NCBI GenBank assembly: GCA_015059095.1
Contig: SVBA01000013.1
Coordinates: forward strand, 1 to 52,792
From: Erysipelotrichaceae bacterium
GTDB lineage: Bacteria; Bacillota_I; Bacilli_A; RFN20; CAG-449
Reading direction: 5' to 3'
Length of the DNA: 52,792 bases
Positions 17,565 to 25,391 of this stretch are shown here, piece after piece. Numbering within the stretch: the stretch's first letter is position 1; each line of letters starts with the position of its first letter. The translations under genes and the position numbers were made by a program. The notes under the pieces were generated by a model that saw only the letters and a list, made by a program, of their open reading frames with translations, was not told the origin of the DNA and searched no databases.

Positions 17565-18332
17565 ATGAGTGAATTATTATGTCCTATTTGTGGAAAACCA
17601 ACTAGAGTATATATGGGAAATGCTAGAAAGGATAGATTATGTGCATATCATGCAGAACAATTAAAAAAAGGTGAAGTCAGCATAGATGAAAATAATTTGT
17701 TTGTTGACAAAAATGGAGTTATTTTAAACAAAGATTATGATTGTTCTAAAAAGATAAAAGAAAATAAAAGCGATAATAAAAAAGATGATAATGATGAACG
17801 ATTAATAACAAAATGTATTGCATGTGGAAAAGAAACTAAAAATGGAAACTTGTTTTGCATTCAATGTTATCATAAATACAAAGATAAGAAATTGTTAGTT
17901 AAGATTGTGAAATGCAAAGAAATTGAGATTATGGATGAGTCTTATGAAGGAATGTTTAAATGTAAAGACGGTCATATTGTAAAATCTAAATCGGAAAGAG
18001 AAATTGATAATTATTTATTTGAAAAAGGGATTGCTCATGCATATGAAAAGAGTATATCTTTAGATGAAGATAAAAATCATGATATACATCCTGATTTTTG
18101 TTTGCCAAATTTTAAAAAGTCTGGAAAAAATGTGTATATTGAACATTGGGGATTTAATTCGAATAATATTGAATATACAAAATCTAAAAACTATAAGCTA
18201 AAACAATATAAAAAGTTAGGATTAACTGTTATTTCTACTACAGAAAAAGACATGAATGATCCTGAAGCGGCTTTAGATAGAAAATTAGAACATTTTAAAT
18301 ATGATATTGTCAATTTTGCTGATGAAGAGTAA
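17565..18332 (+). CDS. Zinc-ribbon protein with PD-(D/E)XK nuclease domain
   Basis: The 255 residues begin with a zinc-binding segment (CPIC at 6-9, Cys26, His29). A lysine/aspartate-rich linker and a second ribbon (CIAC...CIQC, about 85-105) follow. The nuclease fold (about 135-250) reads SKSEREIDNYLFEKGI, HPDFCLP and VYIEHWGF, the E...PDF...ExWG pattern of nucleases attached to some UvrD-like helicases. It is the last gene of the cassette, 32 bases after the NTPase. It may act as a second effector or a DNA-end processor. Confidence 0.7.
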   Translation: MSELLCPICGKPTRVYMGNARKDRLCAYHAEQLKKGEVSIDENNLFVDKNGVILNKDYDCSKKIKENKSDNKKDDNDERLITKCIACGKETKNGNLFCIQCYHKYKDKKLLVKIVKCKEIEIMDESYEGMFKCKDGHIVKSKSEREIDNYLFEKGIAHAYEKSISLDEDKNHDIHPDFCLPNFKKSGKNVYIEHWGFNSNNIEYTKSKNYKLKQYKKLGLTVISTTEKDMNDPEAALDRKLEHFKYDIVNFADEE

Positions 18333-18345
18333 TTTAGTAAAGAAT

Positions 18346-18380
18346 GATTAGAAGAAGTAGTTTTTTCTAATCTTTCTTTT
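18346..18380 (+). terminator. Terminator of the three-gene cassette
   Basis: GATTAGAA (18346-18353) pairs with TTCTAATC (18365-18372), followed by a T-rich tract. It sits 14 bases after the last stop. Confidence 0.6.
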
Positions 18381-18496
18381 TCAATTGAAAGATTCAAAAG
18401 AAAAAAGTAATTGTGGTATCTAATAATTTGAATAGTAATTATGATAATTTAATAAAAATAAAGCTTTTGAGGTAATCAATTAATAATGTTAGAAAG

Positions 18497-18563
18497 TATG
18501 ACTGAATATGACTGAGTATGACTGCAATTTAAAAATATGACTGAGTATGACAAAAATGACTGA
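18497..18563 (+). repeat. Orphan array of TATGACTGA repeats
   Basis: TATGACTGA or a near copy occurs at 18497, 18507, 18517, 18536, 18546 and 18555, mostly 10 bases apart, so on one helix face. No ATPase gene follows. The next gene encodes a PI-PLC with its own -10 near 18616. The array resembles the iterated motifs in front of the ATPase genes and may be the leftover operator of a lost one. Confidence 0.75.
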
Positions 18564-18643
18564 AATAGAAATTATTTACGTTTGTATATTTTTCTAATGT
18601 TAGTTCATTTTTATTATGATAAAATTTAGTTAGGTAATATTTT

Positions 18644-19552
18644 ATGAAAATTAAAAGACTTTCAACAATCCTAATTCCTAGCTTAGCTCTATCCTTATTA
18701 GGTATGATTCCAATTAATCGTAACTATTCCAAGGATAGTAATGTAGAATGGATGAGTGGAATAAATGATGATACTAGGTTAATAGATATGTCTATTCCTG
18801 GTACTCATGATTCAGGAGCTACTCATTCAATCTTTGATGTTGCAGGTAAATGTCAGGATTTAAATATTAAGCAACAATTAAATGTAGGAACTAGATTCTT
18901 TGATTTAAGATTACAATTAGTAAAAGAAGAATTTAGAATAATTCATGGTCCAGTAGATCAAAATTTAAAATTTAGAAAAGTAATGGATGATTTATCTTCA
19001 TTTATTAAAAATCATAGTAGTGAAATGATAATAATATCTTTAAAACAAGAAGATTCTAGTATAGATAACACTAGACCTTTTGAAGTAGTTTTAAAAGAAA
19101 CATTAGATGAATATAAAGATGTAATGTCTTTTTCTAATACTTTACCTACTACCTTAAAAGAAGGTAGAGGTAAGATACATATTATCTCTAGATGTAATTT
19201 AGAATATGGTTATCCTGCTTATGAAGGATGGAAAGATGACACTACTTTTACTTTAAATGATTTATATATTCAAGATAATTACTGTATAGATAATATTAAA
19301 GAAAAGAAAGATGATATTATTTCTACTATTCATTTAGCAAATTCTGGAACTAATGATAAGTTAATTATTAATTTTACTTCTTGTTATTTAGATAATTCTT
19401 TTCCACCTAGTTATGCTGGTACTACTGCTAAAAATATAAATCAAAATATGATTTCTTATCTAAGACAATATAGTAGTTTTAATACTGGAATCATGGTAGT
19501 TGACTTTATGAGTAAAGAATTTGCAGACTCAATCATATGGAGGAACTATTAA
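18644..19552 (+). CDS. Secreted phosphatidylinositol-specific phospholipase C
   Basis: The 302 residues start with a signal peptide (about 1-25). The PI-PLC X domain follows, with both catalytic histidines in their usual context: His55 in IPGTHDSG and His101 in RIIHGPVD. FFDLRLQL and MIIISLKQE supply the core strands. Bacterial enzymes of this family cleave phosphatidylinositol or GPI anchors without calcium, releasing a cyclic inositol phosphate. The length matches single-domain Bacillus and Listeria enzymes. In a host-associated bacterium it would act on host membranes or inositol lipids (inference). The Shine-Dalgarno site is weak. Confidence 0.85.
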   Translation: MKIKRLSTILIPSLALSLLGMIPINRNYSKDSNVEWMSGINDDTRLIDMSIPGTHDSGATHSIFDVAGKCQDLNIKQQLNVGTRFFDLRLQLVKEEFRIIHGPVDQNLKFRKVMDDLSSFIKNHSSEMIIISLKQEDSSIDNTRPFEVVLKETLDEYKDVMSFSNTLPTTLKEGRGKIHIISRCNLEYGYPAYEGWKDDTTFTLNDLYIQDNYCIDNIKEKKDDIISTIHLANSGTNDKLIINFTSCYLDNSFPPSYAGTTAKNINQNMISYLRQYSSFNTGIMVVDFMSKEFADSIIWRNY

Positions 19553-19553
19553 T

Positions 19554-19952
19554 ATGAAGAAGTTATTTAAGATATTAATATGTATTATTAGTTCTATTAT
19601 GATGATTCTATCTTTCGCATTTATAATAATTGAAGGTAGACTATTCTTTTCTTGTGATTGGAGTGTATATGATAGTCCATTTTTCAGTATGATTAGATAT
19701 TTATCTAGATTGCTTTTAGCTATATTTGCATTTACTAAGTCATTACTTGAAGTTATCTATGTTAATAAAAAACATTCCATTAAAGAGTATCTATTTTATG
19801 GAGATATTGCTTTAGTAGTAATGTCAATAGTTATCTTAATATTCTCAACTAATTATGTTGGTGTAATATTTTTAATTGTATCAATTATAGGATTATTGAC
19901 TAAAATAATATGTATCAAAAATAACCTTGAAAAAAATATCCTTGAAAAATAA
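19554..19952 (+). CDS. Small four-helix membrane protein, unknown
   Basis: The 132-residue protein has about four hydrophobic segments (residues 5-27, 45-63, 78-96 and 100-118) and a basic C-terminus. The start at 19554 is chosen because GGAGG (19540-19544) precedes it at normal spacing. An upstream ATG at 19521 lies inside the PI-PLC gene. It follows that gene by one base and is surely cotranscribed. The final codons (NNLEKNILEK) overlap two CCTTGAA motifs of the next regulatory region. Confidence 0.65.
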   Translation: MKKLFKILICIISSIMMILSFAFIIIEGRLFFSCDWSVYDSPFFSMIRYLSRLLLAIFAFTKSLLEVIYVNKKHSIKEYLFYGDIALVVMSIVILIFSTNYVGVIFLIVSIIGLLTKIICIKNNLEKNILEK

Positions 19953-20000
19953 TTCAAGGTTATTGACATAAATTAATATATTTTTTATAATGTCCTTGAA
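19920..20000 (+). promoter_or_regulatory. Consensus promoter with four CCTTGAA operator motifs
   Basis: TTGACA (19963-19968) and TATAAT (19986-19991) are exactly 17 bases apart, a perfect sigma-70-type promoter. CCTTGAA occurs at 19925, 19940 and 19994, and inverted at 19953-19959. AATAACCTTGAA (19920-19931) and TTCAAGGTTATT (19953-19964) form a perfect 12-base inverted repeat that is not followed by a T run, so operator fits better than terminator. The last copy covers the transcription start. Confidence 0.65.
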
Positions 20001-20013
20001 GGAGAAAATGCTT

Positions 20014-21384
20014 ATGTTTGTAGGAAGAAAAAATGAAATAAAAGAAGTATCAGAGTTTTTAAATAGTCCTCAAGGCTTAATGATTTTATATGGAAAAAGA
20101 AGAATTGGTAAGACTGCCTTAATTAAAGAAGTTTTTAATTTGCGTAAAGAGAAGTATTTTTATTTTCAATGTACTAAAGACACCTATGAAGCAAATACTA
20201 GAGCGTTCGTTCAAGAATTAATGTTGCAAGGATATATAAAAGAAGATATATCTGGAAATAAACTATCAGATATTTTTTATATTTTAAATTTTGTTTGTCC
20301 TAATGTGAATATTGTAATTGATGAATATACTTATTTATTTAATTCTACAAGTAGAAATATAGTTGATTCGGATTTGCAAAAAATTAATGATAATTATCTT
20401 TTGTCACGTCATTTAATATTAACTGGTAGTGAATTATCCCTAATGAAAGATTTAGAAAAAGAAAATAATCCTTTGTTTGGAAGAGTTAAACTTAAACTTA
20501 GTTTGAAAGAATTAAATTATTTAGAAGCATCTGAATTTTATTCGAATAAAACACCATATGAAAAGGTTGCTTTTTATTCTGTTTTTGGTGGTTCTCCTTT
20601 TGTTAATAGATTAATAAATAAAGAATTATCTTTAAAAGAAAATATAATTAATTTATGTTTAAATCCAAATTCTGAAGTGTATTCATACGTTACAGAGTTA
20701 TTGTTTTCAAATTTAAGTGATTCATATAGTGTTAATCGTTTATTAAGTTATATTAAGAACGGCAAAAAAAGAAATTCGGAAATTGAAAGAGCACTAAATT
20801 TTGAAAAAAATGGTGGATTGAATAAAAAAATAAAAACATTGATAGATATAGAATTATTAACTAAAAACGCTCCTATTAATAAAGAAAATGATGATAAAAA
20901 GGTTCGTTATGAAATAAAAGATAATATTGTAAAATTCTTTTATACTTTTGTCTTATCTAATGTTTCTAGTTTAAATGTAATTAGTCCAGAAAACTATTAT
21001 GAAATTTTAATTGATTCAGATAATAGATTAGGTAATTTTTTATCTAAAGGATTTGAACAAATTGTTCGTCAATATATTGTAATAAAAGCTAAAGAGGGCG
21101 TTTTTAAAGATGTAATTAAAGTTGGTTCATATTATTATGACGATCCAAAAAATAAAGTAAATGGTGAATTTGATATTGCTATTCTGAAAATAAATCAAAA
21201 GTATTCTATTGGTGAGGTTAAATATTATAATAATCATAAATTAAGTGTTTTAGAAATGTATAATGAAACAGAACAAATAAAAAGAATCAATGAAATTGAA
21301 ATTGACGAGATATTTTTTGTTTCTACATTATTCGAAGAAAATAATAAATATAAATGTTATTCAATAGAAAAGTTGTATGAATAA
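20014..21384 (+). CDS. AAA ATPase (ATPase_2/DUF234 type) with nuclease-like tail
   Basis: The 456-residue protein has Walker A GKRRIGKT (27-34) and Walker B VNIVIDEY (98-105). A helical and winged-helix middle part (ERALNFEKNGGLNKKI) follows. The C-terminal DUF234-like segment GEFDIAIL...YSIGEVKYY supplies D and ExK residues of a PD-(D/E)XK fold. An ATG at 19990 is rejected because it lies inside the -10 box, and 20014 is 9 bases after AAGGAG. Function in this family is unknown. It is the second of three intact relatives in the window, each with its own upstream repeats. Confidence 0.75.
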   Translation: MFVGRKNEIKEVSEFLNSPQGLMILYGKRRIGKTALIKEVFNLRKEKYFYFQCTKDTYEANTRAFVQELMLQGYIKEDISGNKLSDIFYILNFVCPNVNIVIDEYTYLFNSTSRNIVDSDLQKINDNYLLSRHLILTGSELSLMKDLEKENNPLFGRVKLKLSLKELNYLEASEFYSNKTPYEKVAFYSVFGGSPFVNRLINKELSLKENIINLCLNPNSEVYSYVTELLFSNLSDSYSVNRLLSYIKNGKKRNSEIERALNFEKNGGLNKKIKTLIDIELLTKNAPINKENDDKKVRYEIKDNIVKFFYTFVLSNVSSLNVISPENYYEILIDSDNRLGNFLSKGFEQIVRQYIVIKAKEGVFKDVIKVGSYYYDDPKNKVNGEFDIAILKINQKYSIGEVKYYNNHKLSVLEMYNETEQIKRINEIEIDEIFFVSTLFEENNKYKCYSIEKLYE

Positions 21385-21406
21385 TGCATTTAAAAAGGAG
21401 ACATAT

Positions 21407-21832
21407 ATGAATGATTTAAATAAAGCTTTAGAGATTGCTATTAAAGCCCATAAAGGTCAATTTGATAAAGCAGGAAAAGAATATATTAATCATCCTATTA
21501 CTGTATCTAGTAAATGTAGTACTTTAGAAACTAAGATTGTAGGATTATTGCATGATGTAGTTGAAGATACAGATGTTACATTAGAATATTTAAAAGAATT
21601 CTTTAGTGAAGATATTATAGAGGCTATTAGATTAGTTACTAAAGTAGAACCATTAGATATTAATGAATATTATAAAAATATTAAAAATAATCCTCTTGCT
21701 AGAGAAGTTAAACTTGCAGACTTATCTCATAACATGGATTTATCTAGATTTGATCAAACTAAGATTACTAAATGGGATTTAGAAAGAGTAGAAAAATATA
21801 AAAAGTATTATGAATACTTAATAAGTGATTAA
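21407..21832 (+). CDS. Small HD-domain hydrolase (SpoT/Mesh1-like)
   Basis: The 141-residue single HD domain has the metal site His29 (NHPI), His49-Asp50 (GLLHDVVED) and Asp105 (VKLADLSHN). This is the set seen in Mesh1 and the hydrolase half of SpoT, so (p)ppGpp or a related nucleotide is a plausible substrate, and no synthetase domain is present. The start is chosen from AAAGGAG at 21393-21399. The longer frame from 21377 overlaps the ATPase gene and has no ribosome site. The DUF1810 gene follows after 2 bases. Confidence 0.8.
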   Translation: MNDLNKALEIAIKAHKGQFDKAGKEYINHPITVSSKCSTLETKIVGLLHDVVEDTDVTLEYLKEFFSEDIIEAIRLVTKVEPLDINEYYKNIKNNPLAREVKLADLSHNMDLSRFDQTKITKWDLERVEKYKKYYEYLISD

Positions 21833-21834
21833 TT

Positions 21835-22239
21835 ATGGAAAGATTTATTAAAGCACAAAAGATATATTATAATGATGCTCTTAAAGAACTTAGAAATGGA
21901 AAGAAAGAATCTCACTATATGTGGTTTATCTTTCCTCAAATAAGAGGTTTGGGATCTTCTTTTAATGCTGAATATTATGGAATTAAGGATTTAGAAGAAG
22001 CAAGAGAATATTGGTCTAATGAATATTTAAGAAATAATTATCTAGAATTATGTAATGTTTTGTTATCATTAGATGATAATAATGCAAGACATATTTTTGG
22101 ATATACTGACGGTGTTAAGTTAAAGTCTAGTCTAACTTTATTTTATCTTTCATCTAATTCTGAAGTTATACATAAAGTATTAGGGAAATTTTATAATTAT
22201 GAATTAGATATGAAAACAATAAGTTTATTACAAAAATAA
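21835..22239 (+). CDS. DUF1810 family protein
   Basis: The 134-residue protein has the DUF1810 hallmarks SHYMWFIFPQIRGLG (about 28-42) and AEYYGIKDLEEAREY. The length is typical of the family. It is soluble and its biochemical role is not settled. It is tightly linked to the HD gene with no separate promoter, so the two are made together. The stop is followed by the operator region at 22241. Confidence 0.8.
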   Translation: MERFIKAQKIYYNDALKELRNGKKESHYMWFIFPQIRGLGSSFNAEYYGIKDLEEAREYWSNEYLRNNYLELCNVLLSLDDNNARHIFGYTDGVKLKSSLTLFYLSSNSEVIHKVLGKFYNYELDMKTISLLQK

Positions 22240-22240
22240 A

Positions 22241-22344
22241 TTGGCATATTTTAAAATATAAAAACGTCAAAATGACATGTAATGTAAAAATAATGTGCCA
22301 AAATGGCATTTTTTATATTGTTAATATGCCAAAAATGTTATAAA
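22241..22344 (+). promoter_or_regulatory. Iterated TGCCA/TGGCA palindromes before the MNT gene
   Basis: A perfect palindrome TGCCAAAATGGCA lies at 22296-22308. Half-sites lie at 22242 (TGGCA) and 22327 (TGCCA), and a variant GTCAAAATGAC palindrome at 22266-22276. TTGTTA (22318) and TATAAA (22339) are candidate promoter boxes with a short, 15-base spacer. The HTH at the start of the next product is the likely binder. Confidence 0.55.
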
Positions 22345-22364
22345 TTAATTATGGAGATGAAATT

Positions 22365-22841
22365 ATGAATTTGAAAGAATATAGAAAAGGGAAAGGAATT
22401 ACATCTAAAGAAGCTTCTATTGTTTGTGGTGTTCCACTTAGAACTTACATTCGTTATGAGAACGATGATAGTTATGGAAGTAATTTAAAAAGGGACAAAA
22501 TTTTGTCTTTATTAAAAGAAAAATATGAAGTTACCGAAGAAAAAGGTTTATTAAGCATCGAAGAAATTAAAAATAAAGTAACTAAAGTATTTTTGAATTA
22601 TGGAGATAAGATTTCGTTTTGCTATCTATTTGGCAGTTATGCAAAAGGATATGCGAAAGATGATAGTGATGTAGAGTTATGTATTTCAACTTCTTTAACT
22701 GGATTAGCCTTTATTGGTTTAATTGAAGAACTTAGAGTTTCGTTGAATAAAAGAGTGGATTTGATTAGACTATCTGACATGAAAAATAACTTTGAATTAG
22801 TACATGAAATTATGAAGGATGGTATTAAAATTTATGGATAA
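22365..22841 (+). CDS. HTH-MNT nucleotidyltransferase (MntA-like antitoxin)
   Basis: The 158 residues combine an N-terminal helix-turn-helix (1-50) with a minimal nucleotidyltransferase domain (about 65-158). GSYAKG (90-95) and the acidic motif Asp102-x-Glu104 are visible. The usual second Asp is Glu here, which may weaken AMP transfer. MNT proteins inactivate HEPN RNase toxins by adding AMP. The partner reading frame overlaps it by 8 bases but is truncated. The HTH fusion means it can repress its own promoter. Confidence 0.75.
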   Translation: MNLKEYRKGKGITSKEASIVCGVPLRTYIRYENDDSYGSNLKRDKILSLLKEKYEVTEEKGLLSIEEIKNKVTKVFLNYGDKISFCYLFGSYAKGYAKDDSDVELCISTSLTGLAFIGLIEELRVSLNKRVDLIRLSDMKNNFELVHEIMKDGIKIYG

Positions 22842-22950
22842 TCGAAAAGATGATGAATATTATATTCGAAATGTGTTAGAAAATATAGATATCATTATTT
22901 CATATACAAAAGGATTATCGTATGAAGGATTTGTTGATATTAGGTTTTGA
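22834..22950 (+). pseudogene. Truncated HEPN (HepT-like) toxin gene
   Basis: The 38-codon frame starts in the end of the MNT gene (ATG 22834) and stops at TGA (22948-22950). The sequence MDNRKDDEYYIRNVLENIDI matches the beginning of HEPN/DUF86 toxins, which are normally about 110-130 residues with an RX4-6H active site near the end. That active site is absent, so the toxin is dead while the antitoxin remains intact. Confidence 0.65.
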
Positions 22951-23006
22951 ATTATTAAATTTAGATAATTAAACTATATAATTGCTAAAATGAAATAGAA
23001 TACACA

Positions 23007-23044
23007 TTAGAAAAGTCTCTACTAAATACGATAAATTAAAATAG
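23007..23044 (+). pseudogene. Relic of a second MazG-like gene (last codons)
   Basis: LEKS and, after a frameshift, STKYDKLK plus TAG reproduce the C-terminus encoded at 1634-1675. Only this scrap survives. Confidence 0.5.
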
Positions 23045-23121
23045 TTATTAATTTTTAGAAATATGGTAAAATATAGGTGTCTTAAAATATCTATATTTTT
23101 ATTTTTAGGAGAATAACTATT

Positions 23122-23811
23122 ATGAAAGATAATAAGAAATGTATATTGATTGCAGATGATGAAAAAGAAATTAGGGATGTCTTAACTTTACTTTTAGAAA
23201 GTGAAGACTATTTTGTTCTTAGTGTAGATGATGGGAATAAGGTGTTAGAAAATGCTTCAAAAGATATTGATTTATATATTTTAGATGTCAATATGCCTAC
23301 TTTAAACGGATTTAAAGTAGCTTCAGAATTAAGAAAAAAATATGATACGCCTATCATCTTTTTAACTGCATATTCTAGTGAATCAGATAAAGTAATGGGA
23401 TTTTCTATAGGTGCAGATGATTATATCGTTAAACCTTTTTCTAATGTTGAATTCTTGTTAAGAGTAAAAGCTAGATTACGTAGAAGTAGTGTGAATAATA
23501 ATATAGAAGTCGATAATACTAAAGTACAATTAGTAGATGCTGTTTTAGATTTAAATAGTCAATGTATTATTAAAGAAGATGAAACTATTGCCTTAACATA
23601 TACTGAATTTAAAATATTAGAATTATTAGTTTTAAATCGCAAGAAAATCTTTTCTTTAGATCAAATATATCAAAATGTATGGAATGATAATGCAATTGGT
23701 GATGAAGCAATTATGGTCCATATTAAAAATATTAGAAAGAAATTAAATGATAATTCAAGAAATTCAAAATATATTAAAACAGCATGGGGAAGAGGTTATT
23801 ATGTTGAATAG
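23122..23811 (+). CDS. OmpR-family response regulator
   Basis: The 229 residues have a receiver domain (1-120) with acidic pocket Asp12-Asp13, phosphoacceptor Asp55 (LYILDVNMP), Thr/Ala switch LTAYSS and Lys104 (IVKPFS). A winged-helix domain (about 130-229; LTYTEFKILELL, AIMVHIKNIRKKL) follows. It resembles VanR-type regulators. AGGAG at 23108-23112 precedes the ATG. The kinase gene overlaps its end, and target genes cannot be deduced. Confidence 0.92.
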   Translation: MKDNKKCILIADDEKEIRDVLTLLLESEDYFVLSVDDGNKVLENASKDIDLYILDVNMPTLNGFKVASELRKKYDTPIIFLTAYSSESDKVMGFSIGADDYIVKPFSNVEFLLRVKARLRRSSVNNNIEVDNTKVQLVDAVLDLNSQCIIKEDETIALTYTEFKILELLVLNRKKIFSLDQIYQNVWNDNAIGDEAIMVHIKNIRKKLNDNSRNSKYIKTAWGRGYYVE

Positions 23812-24829
23812 GAATAATAAAAGTAGGAGATTGTCTTTAGAAATTCTTTTTCTAGTTTCTATTAGTTTAATTATTTCTCTAATCATATTTTTTGTGATAA
23901 CATATTCAACTAGAGGAATAGTAGAAGAATACTTATTTAATAATGAAATTGTATTAGATGATTATGAATATTATAGTATTGAAAATACAATATTTACTTG
24001 TGGATTAATTATATCTGTCATTATATTTATTAGTATATTTCTTGGGCTTTTTTCCGAGAAAATTGCGTATATAAAGACTATTACTAATGGAATTAAAGAA
24101 CTACAAATTAATAACTATGATCATAAAGTAGAATTAAAAGGTAATAATGAATTAACTGAATTAGCAAATTCAATTAATTTTTTATCTAAACAAGAAAAAG
24201 AAGTGAAAGAAAAGGAAGAAAAATTATCTAAAGAAAAAGAAGAATTAATTAGAAATTTATCTCATGATATTAGAACTCCGCTTACTTCAATTATTTCATA
24301 TACTGAATTGATGTCTAATAAGGAAAATTTATCTGATAAAGAAAAGAACGAGTACTTTAATTTAATTTTGAAGAAGTCTAAACAAATTAAAGATTTAACT
24401 GATGTTTTATTAGAGGGTAATAAAAAAGAATTATCTACTTTTGAAGATGCAACTTTATTAATTAAACAATTAGTAGATGAATTCGAAGATTCTTTAGAAA
24501 GTTTTAATATTAATATTGATTTAAGTAGATTAAATAAATTTTCTTGGACAGTTGATGTAAATGAGTTAATTAGAATATTTGATAATCTGATTTCTAATAT
24601 AAAAAAATATGCTTCTAATGAAGACACTATTGATTTAATAATTGAAAATACTAATAATAGTTTAGTTATCACTCAAAGAAATACTATTAAAGAAAATAAA
24701 GATGAACAGGAACATCATAATATTGGTATATCTAGTATTAAAAAGATTGTTCAAGGATATCAAGGCAATGTAGTTATAAATGAAAATGAAAAAACTTTTG
24801 AAATAATTATTACTTTTTTGAATCTTTAG
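23801..24829 (+). CDS. Membrane sensor histidine kinase
   Basis: The 342 residues have two membrane helices (about 14-35 and 63-84) enclosing a short acidic extracellular loop. A HAMP-like linker, a coiled coil, an H-box with His155 (NLSHDIRTPL) and an N-box (DNLISNIKKYA) follow. The ATPase part is short and I see no canonical DxGxG box, only HHNIGISSIKKIV. The start at 23801 overlaps the regulator gene by 11 bases. A longer frame from 23747 lies wholly inside that gene and is rejected. Confidence 0.88.
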   Translation: MLNRNNKSRRLSLEILFLVSISLIISLIIFFVITYSTRGIVEEYLFNNEIVLDDYEYYSIENTIFTCGLIISVIIFISIFLGLFSEKIAYIKTITNGIKELQINNYDHKVELKGNNELTELANSINFLSKQEKEVKEKEEKLSKEKEELIRNLSHDIRTPLTSIISYTELMSNKENLSDKEKNEYFNLILKKSKQIKDLTDVLLEGNKKELSTFEDATLLIKQLVDEFEDSLESFNINIDLSRLNKFSWTVDVNELIRIFDNLISNIKKYASNEDTIDLIIENTNNSLVITQRNTIKENKDEQEHHNIGISSIKKIVQGYQGNVVINENEKTFEIIITFLNL

Positions 24830-24928
24830 AATTCTTTAGATTTTCCTACCATTTTTCTTTAGACTTGTAGGGTATTCTATAAGTACAAAAGGCAACACCT
24901 TTTGGTTAAAGAAAGAGAGGAAAAATTT

Positions 24929-25273
24929 ATGTTAACAGGTTTAGATTTATTAGTTATTGTATTTATGATATTAGTAGGAATTATTGCTTTATCAATTAGC
25001 TTAATGTTCTTATTAAAGAATGAGAAGGCAAAGAAAATATTCTTTTACATCACATCTATTCTTGCACTTTATATCGCTTATGTAGCAACTAGAATTGGAT
25101 TTGTTTCTGGATATCCAGTGAATGGAATTTTAGGCATCTTAGTAGGTTTAGTAGCAATCGCAGGATTTGTTTTAGAAAGAGTATTTAGAAAAAATGATAA
25201 AGTATTCTTAATTTCGCGTATCTCATCAGCATCTGTAATAGTATTAGGATTATTAACAGCATTTATTATTTAA
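24929..25273 (+). CDS. Small four-helix membrane protein, unknown
   Basis: The 114-residue protein has hydrophobic segments at about 5-28, 38-54, 62-84 and 93-113. GAGAGG (24913-24918) supports the ATG at 24929 over a TTG at 24902. An inverted repeat AAAAGG-CAACA-CCTTTT lies just upstream (24887-24903) and may be an operator of the preceding two-component system. The family is not recognised. Confidence 0.6.
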   Translation: MLTGLDLLVIVFMILVGIIALSISLMFLLKNEKAKKIFFYITSILALYIAYVATRIGFVSGYPVNGILGILVGLVAIAGFVLERVFRKNDKVFLISRISSASVIVLGLLTAFII

Positions 25274-25281
25274 TCAGAATT

Positions 25282-25312
25282 AGTTGTTTGCGAATTGCAA
25301 GCAACTTTTTAA
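25282..25312 (+). terminator. Terminator after the small membrane protein gene
   Basis: AGTTGTTTGC (25282-25291) pairs with GCAAGCAACT (25297-25306, one G-U), followed by TTTTAATT. Confidence 0.75.
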
Positions 25313-25347
25313 TTGTTAGTTTTATGTTTTATAAAGAACTATATAAT

Positions 25348-25380
25348 AAAAAAGGACTACTTTTAGAAGTCCTTTAGTTT
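25348..25380. terminator. Bidirectional terminator between converging genes
   Basis: AAAGGACT (25351-25358) pairs with AGTCCTTT (25368-25375), with an A run on the left and T-rich sequence on the right. It therefore serves the minus-strand dps-like gene and backs up the plus-strand one. Confidence 0.7.
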
Positions 25381-25391
25381 TATTTATAAAA

